From an uncultured Gammaproteobacteria bacterium (GTDB lineage Bacteria > Pseudomonadota > Gammaproteobacteria > Steroidobacterales > UBA11654): a stretch of DNA of 64,000 nt. Below the pieces are notes generated by a model. The model did no database searches. It worked only from the letters and a program-made list of their open reading frames with translations, and was not told the origin of the DNA. The position numbers and the translations under genes are program-made. Shown here in pieces: positions 25,827-33,958 of this stretch. The stretch spans positions 30,699-94,698 of the forward strand of contig CACDKD010000005.1 of assembly GCA_902553145.1 (NCBI GenBank), in the 5' to 3' direction. Positions within the stretch are counted from its first letter, which is position 1, and every line of letters starts with the position of its first letter.

Positions 25827-28421
25827 ATGGCCTCTAAGTTTCCAAGCGAGGCTGAAGTCGTCATAGTTGGCGTTGGCGGCATTGTTGGATCGATGATCGC
25901 ATACTGGCTTACAGAACTTGGTCAGAAAAACATAGTGGGATTGGAAAAATCAAGTGTGATTCCCTCAGATATGGGATCTACTGCTCATGCTTCAGACTTT
26001 GTCTACAACACAACACACGATAAACTTGGAAACTGGTCGACTGCCTTCAGTCGTAATTTTTACGATGACAATGGCTTCTTCTTGAAAAAAGGAGGCTTAG
26101 AAATCTGTCGAAAAGACGATGATGTTCTCTGGGAAGAGCTGAAACGAAAGGTGTCATCAGGCAAGGCTTTTGGAACCAATGTAAGATTAATTTCTGCCGC
26201 TGAAGCCAAAGAAAAATTTCCTTTATTAGACGAAGATTCGATACGAGGAGCAATGTGGGATCCGGATGCCGGTCTTGTAACGCCTCGATCACAGGATGTG
26301 GTTCGGTTTGCCGTTGAGCATGCAAAAGAAAAAGGTGCACTTAAAACATATGCCGATACTCCTGCAACAGGCTTTGAGATTGAGAATGGACGAATTACTG
26401 CCGTAAAAACAGAGAGAGGAACAATCAAAACTGACAAAGTCGTCATCGCATCTGGAATCTGGGGGCCTTTGGTTGGAGAGATGGCTGGTGTTTCGGTTCC
26501 ATTAATGCCAGTGGAGCATCCATTGTTGTTCTTTGGTCCGCTGCCTGAAGCACAAGGTGCTGAGGATTTTCTTGTTTATCCATTGATGAGAGACCAAGGA
26601 AACTCTGCTTATGTCCGAGATACAGGCAAACTTCATGGTGGCATGCTTGAATGGGGTTTTTACGAAGACAAAGAGCCTAGGCTTGTTGATGCCGAGGACA
26701 TTGGTAATCCTGAAAAGACTATGATGTCTGATTCGATGAGGTATCTTGATCTCGAAGAAGTTGCTGAGCCTCTAGAAAAAGCTTTTGAAACAACGCCGAT
26801 ACTCGCTGAACTGGGCTGGGATGAAAGAAGTTCTTTTAATGGACTGCTTTCTGTAACACCCGATGGTGGTTCTTTAATTGGTGAAAGCCCAGAAATCAGA
26901 GGCTTTTGGTTATGTGAAGCGGTTTGGGTGAAAGACGGTCCCGGTTGTGCCAGACTCTGTGCTGAATGGATGACCAATGGCAAAACACAGATGGACATAC
27001 ACTCTTTTGATATTGCCAGATTTTATCCTGCACAGAAGGAAAAAGCTTTTGTCAAATCAAGGTCTTTTGAAAATGCACAAACCATATACACTCCCCCCGT
27101 CCATCCAAAGGAACCCTATATCAGCAGTCGAGAATTATACGTCAGCCCTTTTTATGCAAGAGAAAAAGAACTGGGCGGACACTTTGAAAATGAGATTGGA
27201 GGATGGGAACGAGCATTTGCCTATGAGAGCAACATGGAAAAGCTGCATAATTACATGCAAGAGGTTCCGATTAGAGAAAACGAATGGGACAGAAGGCATG
27301 TGCCATATGAAATTGCCAATGCAGAACACTTAGCAATGAGCGATTCTGCTGGGATGATCAATCTATCCCATTTTGCGATCGTTGATGTCGAGGGTCCCGA
27401 TGCAGAGCGGATGCTAGAAGACCTTTCGGTTGCCAAAGTTGGTGGCGATACGCCTCAAGATAAAATTATCTACACCAATTTCTTAGATGAAGATGGTGGT
27501 GTGCATGCAGACCTGACCATCTCGCGTTTGGGATCTGATCGTTATCGAGTTGTCACCGGCGGTGCCGATGGAAATCGTGATTGGGTCACGATGCGTAATT
27601 ACCGAGATGACATGGGATTTAATGCCGACGTGAAGATTCGTACCCATGATATGGCGACTTTAGGATTATGGGGCCCTAAAGCAAAGGATGCCTTGGGTCA
27701 CTTTATTGATCCAAATGAGATCAGCATCGAGAATTTTCCTTTTGTAGAGGCAAAACATCTCACCCTCAATTTATCTGGAGGGAAAGCAATTGATGTTTGG
27801 GCAGCCCGAATTTCATATGTTGGAGAGAGTGGTTGGGAAATCTATTTGAATAATGATAGTGAGGATGGTCTAGCTCTTTATGATTCTCTTCTTGAAGTTG
27901 GAGTTGTTCCAGTAGGCATAGAAACTTACGCCAATAGTCGACGGCTTGAAAAAAGCTTCAGACTTCAAGGGGCTGACTTATTGACCGAATACAATGCTTG
28001 TGAATCTGCGGTTCAAAGACCCAAGGTTAAAGAAGCGGATTTTCATGGCAAAAAAGCACACCTTGTCCATCGAGAAGAAGAGCCAAGTGCAGTTCTATGC
28101 ACAATGACCTTGGATAGTTTGGAAGTCTCTGGCGGTGGTTCGCGTTACCCTGTTGGTATCTCACCAATCATTGATCCTGATTCAGGTGAAGTTCCAACCG
28201 ATAGCAAAGGCCGAAGATCCTACAGCACCAGCATGTCTTACTGTCCATCAATTAAGAAACATGTCGTGATGGGTTATCTTCCTAATGAGATTGCTGTCCC
28301 TGGGAAGCAGCTTACATTGGAATACTTTAATGAAGATGGTGATGGAATGTATCCAATGACTGTTCAGATAGTTGGCAAGGGCTGTCTATACGATCCGAAA
28401 AATGAAAAGGTTCGTTCATAA
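25827..28421 (+). CDS. FAD-dependent dimethylglycine/sarcosine dehydrogenase-like protein with C-terminal GcvT domain
   Basis: An 864-residue fusion. Residues 1 to about 400 are a DAO-type FAD domain with VIVGVGGIVG at 12-21 and His54 in GSTAHASDF, the position of the covalent-flavin His in dimethylglycine dehydrogenase. About 440-850 form the GcvT-like folate domain, with GGVHAD ending at Asp562 and YVGESGWE at 664-671 matching the catalytic Asp and folate-binding Glu. Expected chemistry: oxidative N-demethylation of dimethylglycine, sarcosine or a related N-methyl amino acid, passing formaldehyde to THF as methylene-THF. It heads a four-gene set with the MttB-like, corrinoid and MetF-like genes. 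Confidence 0.85.
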   Translation: MASKFPSEAEVVIVGVGGIVGSMIAYWLTELGQKNIVGLEKSSVIPSDMGSTAHASDFVYNTTHDKLGNWSTAFSRNFYDDNGFFLKKGGLEICRKDDDVLWEELKRKVSSGKAFGTNVRLISAAEAKEKFPLLDEDSIRGAMWDPDAGLVTPRSQDVVRFAVEHAKEKGALKTYADTPATGFEIENGRITAVKTERGTIKTDKVVIASGIWGPLVGEMAGVSVPLMPVEHPLLFFGPLPEAQGAEDFLVYPLMRDQGNSAYVRDTGKLHGGMLEWGFYEDKEPRLVDAEDIGNPEKTMMSDSMRYLDLEEVAEPLEKAFETTPILAELGWDERSSFNGLLSVTPDGGSLIGESPEIRGFWLCEAVWVKDGPGCARLCAEWMTNGKTQMDIHSFDIARFYPAQKEKAFVKSRSFENAQTIYTPPVHPKEPYISSRELYVSPFYAREKELGGHFENEIGGWERAFAYESNMEKLHNYMQEVPIRENEWDRRHVPYEIANAEHLAMSDSAGMINLSHFAIVDVEGPDAERMLEDLSVAKVGGDTPQDKIIYTNFLDEDGGVHADLTISRLGSDRYRVVTGGADGNRDWVTMRNYRDDMGFNADVKIRTHDMATLGLWGPKAKDALGHFIDPNEISIENFPFVEAKHLTLNLSGGKAIDVWAARISYVGESGWEIYLNNDSEDGLALYDSLLEVGVVPVGIETYANSRRLEKSFRLQGADLLTEYNACESAVQRPKVKEADFHGKKAHLVHREEEPSAVLCTMTLDSLEVSGGGSRYPVGISPIIDPDSGEVPTDSKGRRSYSTSMSYCPSIKKHVVMGYLPNEIAVPGKQLTLEYFNEDGDGMYPMTVQIVGKGCLYDPKNEKVRS

Positions 28422-28444
28422 ATTGATTGGAGCGAGGTGAATGT

Positions 28445-29986
28445 ATGCCTGAAAGAAAACGAAGAAGAAAAGCAGGCGGAAGAAGAAAGAAATTAGCGGC
28501 CAGAGAACAAGGTGCGGTTAATTATCGACCATATATTGAACGCAAAATTCCATATTTTGAAATATTGGATGAAGAAGGCCTTGCATCAATTGAAAAAAAT
28601 GCAGACATCATACTTGAGGAGATTGGAATTGAGTTTCGAGATTTTCCAAGAGCTGTAGAATTATTCAAGAATGCAGGAGCAGATATTGATGGTGAAAGAG
28701 TCCGCTTCCCTCAAGGTTTATGTCGGGAGTTGATCCAATCAAGCGCGCCAAGTGAATATACACAACATGCAAGAAATCCAAAAAATAATGTAGTCATAGG
28801 TGGTCGAAATACCGTACTTGTTCCAGCTTACGGGCCTCCATTTGTAAGAGATTTAGACAAAGGTCGAAGATACGCGACACTTGAGGATTTTCAGAATTTC
28901 GTCAAATTAGCCTACATGAGTCCAAATCTTCACCATTCCGGTGGGACCATATGTGAGCCCGTTGATGTCCCTGTCAATAAACGTCATTTCGACATGATCT
29001 ACAGTCACATCAAATACAGTGATAAACCTTTTATGGGGTCTGTTACACATCCCGAAAGAGCTGAAGACACGGTCGCAATGGCAAAACTGGTTTTTGGAGA
29101 AAGCTTTGTACAGGAGAATACTGTTTTAACGAGCTTGATAAATGCGAATTCACCTTTAACGTTTGATGAGACAATGCTTGGTGCTGCCACGGTTTATGCT
29201 GAAAATAATCAAGCAACGATGATTTCTCCATTTATTTTGGCTGGTGCAATGTCGCCGGTGACCATAGCAGGCACAGTCACACAGATTCTGGCAGAAGCTC
29301 TTGCAGGAATGGCATATATTCAGCTTGTTAAACCAGGTGCTCCAGTCATTTTTGGTACTTTTGCTAGTGCGGTCTCAATGCAAACAGGAGCACCCACATT
29401 TGGTACACCAGAGCCAAGCCATGTGATGACAATTGTAGGTTCACTGGCTAGAAGATTGGGCGTGCCATTCAGAAGTGGTGGCGGATTGTGTGCATCGAAA
29501 ATACCGGATGCGCAAGCTGCATATGAGTCAGCAAATACATTGCAAGCATCTGCCTTAGCTGGGGTCAATTTTATGTTGCATACAGCTGGTTGGCTAGAGG
29601 GCGGTCTTGCCATGGGCTATGAGAAATTCATCATGGATGCAGATCAGGCGGGAATGCTCGCCGTGCTTCTTGATGGAGTTGAATTGTCTGAAAATTCCAT
29701 GGCAATGGATGCGTTCAGAGAAATTGGACCAGGTGGACACTTCCTTGGTGCAGCTCATACTCAAGCTAATTTTGAATCAGCTTTTTATCGTTCTGAAATT
29801 GCCGATAATAATAGCTTTGAGCAATGGGAAGAAGAAGGTAGCATGGACGCTGCAATGCGTGCCAATTCAAAATGGAAGCAACTGCTGAAAGAATACGAAG
29901 CGCCAGAATTGGATCCTGCAATAGATGAGGCTTTACTTGAGTTTATAGCTAAGAGAAAATCTGAATTTGAAGACAGAGATTATTGA
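28445..29986 (+). CDS. MttB-family methyltransferase, non-pyrrolysine (MtgB-like)
   Basis: A 513-residue member of the trimethylamine methyltransferase family. Methanogen MttB uses an in-frame UAG for pyrrolysine; here the frame is uninterrupted, placing it with non-Pyl members such as glycine betaine:corrinoid methyltransferase. Typical stretches are YGPPFVRDLDKGRRYATLEDF, GGTICEP, PFMGSVTHPERAED and SGGGLCASKIPDAQAAYES. The ATG at 28445 follows a GCGAGGTG ribosome site and is preferred to the earlier TTG. The first 25 residues are Arg/Lys-rich. Glycine betaine is the leading substrate; carnitine, proline betaine, gamma-butyrobetaine and others remain possible. The corrinoid gene follows after 3 bases. 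Confidence 0.88.
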   Translation: MPERKRRRKAGGRRKKLAAREQGAVNYRPYIERKIPYFEILDEEGLASIEKNADIILEEIGIEFRDFPRAVELFKNAGADIDGERVRFPQGLCRELIQSSAPSEYTQHARNPKNNVVIGGRNTVLVPAYGPPFVRDLDKGRRYATLEDFQNFVKLAYMSPNLHHSGGTICEPVDVPVNKRHFDMIYSHIKYSDKPFMGSVTHPERAEDTVAMAKLVFGESFVQENTVLTSLINANSPLTFDETMLGAATVYAENNQATMISPFILAGAMSPVTIAGTVTQILAEALAGMAYIQLVKPGAPVIFGTFASAVSMQTGAPTFGTPEPSHVMTIVGSLARRLGVPFRSGGGLCASKIPDAQAAYESANTLQASALAGVNFMLHTAGWLEGGLAMGYEKFIMDADQAGMLAVLLDGVELSENSMAMDAFREIGPGGHFLGAAHTQANFESAFYRSEIADNNSFEQWEEEGSMDAAMRANSKWKQLLKEYEAPELDPAIDEALLEFIAKRKSEFEDRDY

Positions 29987-29989
29987 TTT

Positions 29990-30700
29990 ATGAGCGACTC
30001 ATATATAGAAAATGAAGAAGATATTATCTTAGCCGACTTATCGGATGATGAGCTCGTCGAGCAAATGCATGATGACTTGTATGACGGCCTAAAGGAAGAA
30101 ATAGAAGAAGGCACAGATATCTTATTATCCCGTGGATGGTCTGCAGAAAAGGTTCTCAACGAGGCGCTTGTAGCCGGAATGACCATTGTTGGAATAGATT
30201 TTAGAGACGGGATCCTTTTTGTTCCAGAAGTTTTACTGGCGGCTAATGCCATGAAAGGTGGAATGGAGATCCTTAAGCCTTTATTGGCTGAAACAGGTGC
30301 CAAGCCTGTTGGCTCAATGGTAATTGGGACTGTTAAAGGAGACATTCATGATATTGGAAAGAACCTTGTTGGCATGATGTGCGAAGGCGCGGGTTTCGAG
30401 GTCGTCGACATTGGCATCAATAATTCAGTGGAAGATTATTTTGAGGCACTGGAAAAACATAAACCGGACATATTGGGAATGTCTGCCCTCCTCACCACAA
30501 CAATGCCATATATGAAAGTCGTCATAGATGAAATGGTAAACAAGGGAATACGAGATGACTATATTGTATTGGTTGGAGGTGCTCCATTGAATGAAGAATT
30601 TGGAGAGGCTGTTGGTGCAGATCGATACTGTAGAGATTCGGCCGAAGCTGCTGCTGTTGCGATGGCAATGGTGACAGAACGTCAGGAAAGCTCCGCTTAA
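29990..30700 (+). CDS. Corrinoid (B12-binding) methyl-carrier protein, MttC/MtgC-like
   Basis: A 236-residue two-domain cobalamin protein. About residues 10-100 form the helical cap, and the Rossmann domain carries the base-off signature Asp118-x-His120-x-x-Gly123 (GDIHDIGKN), then SALLTTTM and VGGAPLNEEF, the S-x-L and GG motifs. His120 would coordinate cobalt. It should accept the methyl group from the upstream MttB-like enzyme and present it for transfer to tetrahydrofolate. It begins 3 bases after that gene. The N-terminal stretch is unusually acidic. Confidence 0.94.
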   Translation: MSDSYIENEEDIILADLSDDELVEQMHDDLYDGLKEEIEEGTDILLSRGWSAEKVLNEALVAGMTIVGIDFRDGILFVPEVLLAANAMKGGMEILKPLLAETGAKPVGSMVIGTVKGDIHDIGKNLVGMMCEGAGFEVVDIGINNSVEDYFEALEKHKPDILGMSALLTTTMPYMKVVIDEMVNKGIRDDYIVLVGGAPLNEEFGEAVGADRYCRDSAEAAAVAMAMVTERQESSA

Positions 30701-30752
30701 TTTTTAACTGATCAAAAACTGATTGCGAATCTAGCCGAATAGTTATCAAGAC

Positions 30753-31610
30753 ATGAGTGATTTAAACCAAATATCAGAAACAGTTGCTAAACGAATAAGA
30801 CAAGATCTTCAGAAATCTTATATGGAAATTATTCCAGTACCAGGCATTGAGGATAAACTGGACTCTCTCCCCTCGGACATGTATTTAGCGGTCACCTGCT
30901 CTCCTACAAAAGGAGTGGATGAAACCTTGGAGCTTAGTGAAAAGCTCATCGAAAGAGGCTTTAAGGTAACACCGCATATCGCATCGAAATGCGTTAGTGG
31001 TGAAAAACACCTTGAAGCGATCATAAAAAAACTTGATGAATTGGGCATTAAAAGCATTTTTGTGCCTGGCGGCGATAGACCAGAACCAATGGGTGATTTC
31101 AATAATGCCCTTGATCTTCTCAAAGCTTTAAAGAAGCTTGGACATAACTTAAACAAAATCGGTATGGCTGCACATCCTGAGGGTCACCCAGATGTGAGCG
31201 ATGAAATCCTAATGGAAGCGCTTGAAGAAAAAAAAGATCTTGCGGATTTTATTGTCACTCAAATGTGTTTCGATGCAGAGATTTTGAATGATTGGATGAA
31301 TCAGATTCATAAGAAAGGTATAGAACTTCCTGTTTGGGTAGGGCTGCCTGGCGTAATCGAACGAGGTCGTCTACTGAAAACCTCTCTTAGAATAGGTGTT
31401 GGTGATTCCTTGCGATTCTTAAGAAAGAAATCGCAAGTTGCAACAGAACTGATGAAATCTAGTATTTATAATCCGGATGATTTGGTAAGGGATATTACTG
31501 AACAAATTGATATCAACGATTCCAAGCTTGCCGGCTACCATATTTATTGCTTCAACCAGATTGAAACAACTGAAAAATGGCGCACCGAAAGAATCTCTGC
31601 TCTTAATTAA
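30753..31610 (+). CDS. Methylenetetrahydrofolate reductase-like protein (divergent MetF)
   Basis: A 285-residue MetF-superfamily TIM barrel. Family positions can be traced: Glu25 (YMEIIPVPG, for E. coli FEFFPP Glu28), VTCSPTKG, PHIASKC, Asp108 in VPGGDRPEP (for Asp120), AAHPEGHPD and FIVTQMCFDAE. It is diverged from housekeeping MetF and placed 52 bases after the corrinoid gene. In this setting it more likely works in the oxidative direction, turning methyl-THF into methylene-THF, or takes part in methyl transfer from the corrinoid protein; both are inference. There is no terminator before the convergent dehalogenase gene. Confidence 0.82.
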   Translation: MSDLNQISETVAKRIRQDLQKSYMEIIPVPGIEDKLDSLPSDMYLAVTCSPTKGVDETLELSEKLIERGFKVTPHIASKCVSGEKHLEAIIKKLDELGIKSIFVPGGDRPEPMGDFNNALDLLKALKKLGHNLNKIGMAAHPEGHPDVSDEILMEALEEKKDLADFIVTQMCFDAEILNDWMNQIHKKGIELPVWVGLPGVIERGRLLKTSLRIGVGDSLRFLRKKSQVATELMKSSIYNPDDLVRDITEQIDINDSKLAGYHIYCFNQIETTEKWRTERISALN

Positions 31611-31637
31611 TCAATAAAAGCAGCATTGAAGATTTAT

Positions 31638-32726
31638 TCAAGCTTCCTTGATGAAGCCAATCAAAATTTTGGAAAGCTTCTCAGGTTTAGTCCATTGATA
31701 AAAATGGCCTCCTCCGATGTGTGGTGCACTCTCAGCATTAGGCGCCATCTTAAGAACATCTTTCTCTATTCCATTTGTTACAGGGTCATTGCCTGCAAAA
31801 ACAGATAAAAATGGTTTCTTGGATTTTCCGAAGAACTCTCTTGCTAATTTTTGCGCCTCTAATGAGGCATCAGGAATAATAGGGACCTGGCTGGGCATTG
31901 CTCTCGGTCCCATTTTATAGGAAGGGTCAGGAAATGGAGCATCATATGCTTTTACTAAATCTGTAGAAAATGGTGATAAATGACCAAGGCCTATTTGATT
32001 AAAAAAATATTCAGTAGATAGAGAAATCTTCGATCGCTTTTCCATTGAAAATGAGTTCACTAGACCGATTGGTAAATTTTCTGTATCCCAACAAAACTTC
32101 TGCCAATACATGAACTTAAGCGCAGGATGTGTTTTCCATGACCTCTCTTCTGATAAGCTCTTGCCATCCATTTGCCTGATCTGTTTCGCCATCTCCATGA
32201 TGGTTAACTTTTTATCGCTCTCTCTAAAAGCTTTGATTTCATCGATAACTTGCTGCGGAACATCTGGATTATATGGCAAACCTGTATTTCCTACAGAGAT
32301 CCTGATGAATCGATCTGGATCTTGAGCCACCATTCTAAGGCCAATGAGACCGCCCCAATCTTGGCCAAAAAAAGTAATTTCAGAGAAATCATTCTCAGCC
32401 AACCACTGGCCCATCCAATCAACCTGTCTCTGATAGCTGTAATCTTCCAGAGAAGCTGGCTTGTCAGATTTTCCATAGCCAGGCAAATCGGGGGCAACCA
32501 CTCTTATTCCAGCAGAAGTTAGAAAAGGTATCATTTTCGAATACAGATAACTCCATACGGGCTGACCGTGCATGGCCAATAGAATTGGTCCATCTTTAGG
32601 GCCTTCATCAATATGATGAATGCGAAGTTCCGAGCAATCGTGCGTTGTGATGTTTGTGTAATGCGGTTCAAAAGGATAACCCTTTATGTCTTCGAATCTT
32701 TCATCCGGTGTTCGGAGTATTTTCAT
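31638..32726 (-). CDS. Haloalkane dehalogenase-like alpha/beta hydrolase
   Basis: A 362-residue alpha/beta hydrolase of the haloalkane dehalogenase type (HLD-I, DhlA-like). HGQPVWSYLY (for DhlA HGEPTWSYLY) precedes GQDWGG, with nucleophile Asp123 and halide-contacting Trp124, equivalent to DhlA Asp124/Trp125. A later Asp (FAGNDP) and His (GGGHFYQW) complete the triad. It is longer than DhlA (310) and begins with DERF..IKGYPFEPHY, a common dehalogenase N-terminus. Actual halide substrates are unknown; epoxide or ester hydrolysis is less likely given Asp-Trp. It is cytoplasmic, upstream of nothing co-directional except the reductase-like gene 22 bases away. Confidence 0.85.
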   Translation of the reverse strand: MKILRTPDERFEDIKGYPFEPHYTNITTHDCSELRIHHIDEGPKDGPILLAMHGQPVWSYLYSKMIPFLTSAGIRVVAPDLPGYGKSDKPASLEDYSYQRQVDWMGQWLAENDFSEITFFGQDWGGLIGLRMVAQDPDRFIRISVGNTGLPYNPDVPQQVIDEIKAFRESDKKLTIMEMAKQIRQMDGKSLSEERSWKTHPALKFMYWQKFCWDTENLPIGLVNSFSMEKRSKISLSTEYFFNQIGLGHLSPFSTDLVKAYDAPFPDPSYKMGPRAMPSQVPIIPDASLEAQKLAREFFGKSKKPFLSVFAGNDPVTNGIEKDVLKMAPNAESAPHIGGGHFYQWTKPEKLSKILIGFIKEA

Positions 32727-32748
32727 CCCTTATCTCTATGGATTTGCC

Positions 32749-33942
32749 TCAATTTTGTATAGGACCTTCAAAGACAATACCAGCATTCTTCAATCTTGAA
32801 ATCAAAGCTCCACCAAGACCCGATGCGCTCGTCAATATACCGCCATAATCTGAGCCGCCAGGCAGATCTTGTTCATTTTCAACCAGGCACAATGCTGATT
32901 CAGTAACAAGTAATGATGTGATTTTATATCCAGGATCTCCCTTACCATGCATTTTAAAAACAGAAACGTCTCCATCATCGGCTAAAGCTTTATAGGTTGC
33001 ACTGAACCATCCGTTTTCTCTCGCCTCTTTGGAAGGGCCTTCTCCAGGTTTTTTCATCAGTGGTCTCACAATTTTTCTAAGCGGTGTCATTAAGACAAGC
33101 CCAAAGATTGCTAAAAAGGCCATTGACATATAAGCGCCTGTCTTTTTCTTATGAAAGGTAAATTCTTGATACGTAAAGTCCTGCCCGTATTTTTCTCCTT
33201 TTTGCTCATGCAACGCTGCACTTCTTCTGACAACCCTTGTATTGGCTGCTGCCATGATAAAAGGTCCTGACCAACCATTGATTACATCTTGCTCAAGTAC
33301 ACCTGTTTTATCTTTACTTAGTTTTTTCTGCTGATCAGAAACTGTGCCTTCGGGATTAAGCAAGAAGGGATCAAATAAAGACTTTCCTAGATCAAGATCG
33401 GCAAGCGAAAACATCGTCTCCAAAGTTCCTCCAGATGCCTCTCCTTTCATGGTATGAAAGGCTTCAATCCTTTTGATGGGTTTATTCATTGATTGGACGC
33501 AATAAAGGCTGCCTAAATCAGATGGAATTGAATCATATCCGCAAGATGGAATGATTCTAACCCCTTTTCTTGATGCCTCATCGTGGTGCTTATCAATTAG
33601 TCCTTTGACCCAAAAATTTTCGCCTGTGATGTCCACATAATGAGTGTTATTTTTCACGCACGATGCAACCAATTTAGACCCGTAGCGATGAAACGGTCCT
33701 GCGGTCGATAAGACGACTTTTGCTCTCTGTGTTAATTGATCAAGTGCATCTTCATCATCCGAATCTGCGATTAGAATTTCTACTTCAGGGCATAATTCAT
33801 CAGCAACTGTCTTCAGTTTTTCTTGGTTTCTTCCTGCAATTGCCCATTTTGTGGACCTCTCTTTAGATGCTAAGTATTCCACACAGAGTTTCCCAGTAAA
33901 ACCGGTTGCGCCATAAACAATAATATCTATATCTTTTTCCAT
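32749..33942 (-). CDS. Saccharopine dehydrogenase-like / trans-acting enoyl reductase family protein
   Basis: A 397-residue NAD(P)-binding protein. The N-terminal Rossmann motif YGATGFTGK (residues 9-17), the AGRNQEKL segment, STAGPFHRYGS, HYVDITGE and PSCGYDSIPSDLG are hallmarks of the saccharopine-dehydrogenase-like family that includes mycobacterial trans-acting enoyl reductases and human SCCPDH. Near residue 270 a hydrophobic stretch (MSMAFLAIFGLVLM) suggests membrane association. The substrate is probably a lipid or polyketide-like enoyl chain; not established. It is on the same strand as the dehalogenase-like gene, 22 bases upstream of it. Confidence 0.82.
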   Translation of the reverse strand: MEKDIDIIVYGATGFTGKLCVEYLASKERSTKWAIAGRNQEKLKTVADELCPEVEILIADSDDEDALDQLTQRAKVVLSTAGPFHRYGSKLVASCVKNNTHYVDITGENFWVKGLIDKHHDEASRKGVRIIPSCGYDSIPSDLGSLYCVQSMNKPIKRIEAFHTMKGEASGGTLETMFSLADLDLGKSLFDPFLLNPEGTVSDQQKKLSKDKTGVLEQDVINGWSGPFIMAAANTRVVRRSAALHEQKGEKYGQDFTYQEFTFHKKKTGAYMSMAFLAIFGLVLMTPLRKIVRPLMKKPGEGPSKEARENGWFSATYKALADDGDVSVFKMHGKGDPGYKITSLLVTESALCLVENEQDLPGGSDYGGILTSASGLGGALISRLKNAGIVFEGPIQN

Positions 33943-33958
33943 AATTTTAACTCGATAA

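Noticed and set aside
26060..26446. Long antisense open frame inside the DMGDH-like gene (also 24721-25110 minus, 27251-27436 minus, 37624-38064 plus)
   Set aside because: All are shadow frames with low-complexity Ser/Pro-rich or hydrophobic translations, no ribosome sites, and they lie wholly or mostly within well-supported genes.
28445..29986. A pyrrolysine-encoding in-frame UAG in the MttB-family gene
   Set aside because: The frame runs without any stop to 29986, and no PylS/PylT-like gene is visible; this is a non-pyrrolysine member.
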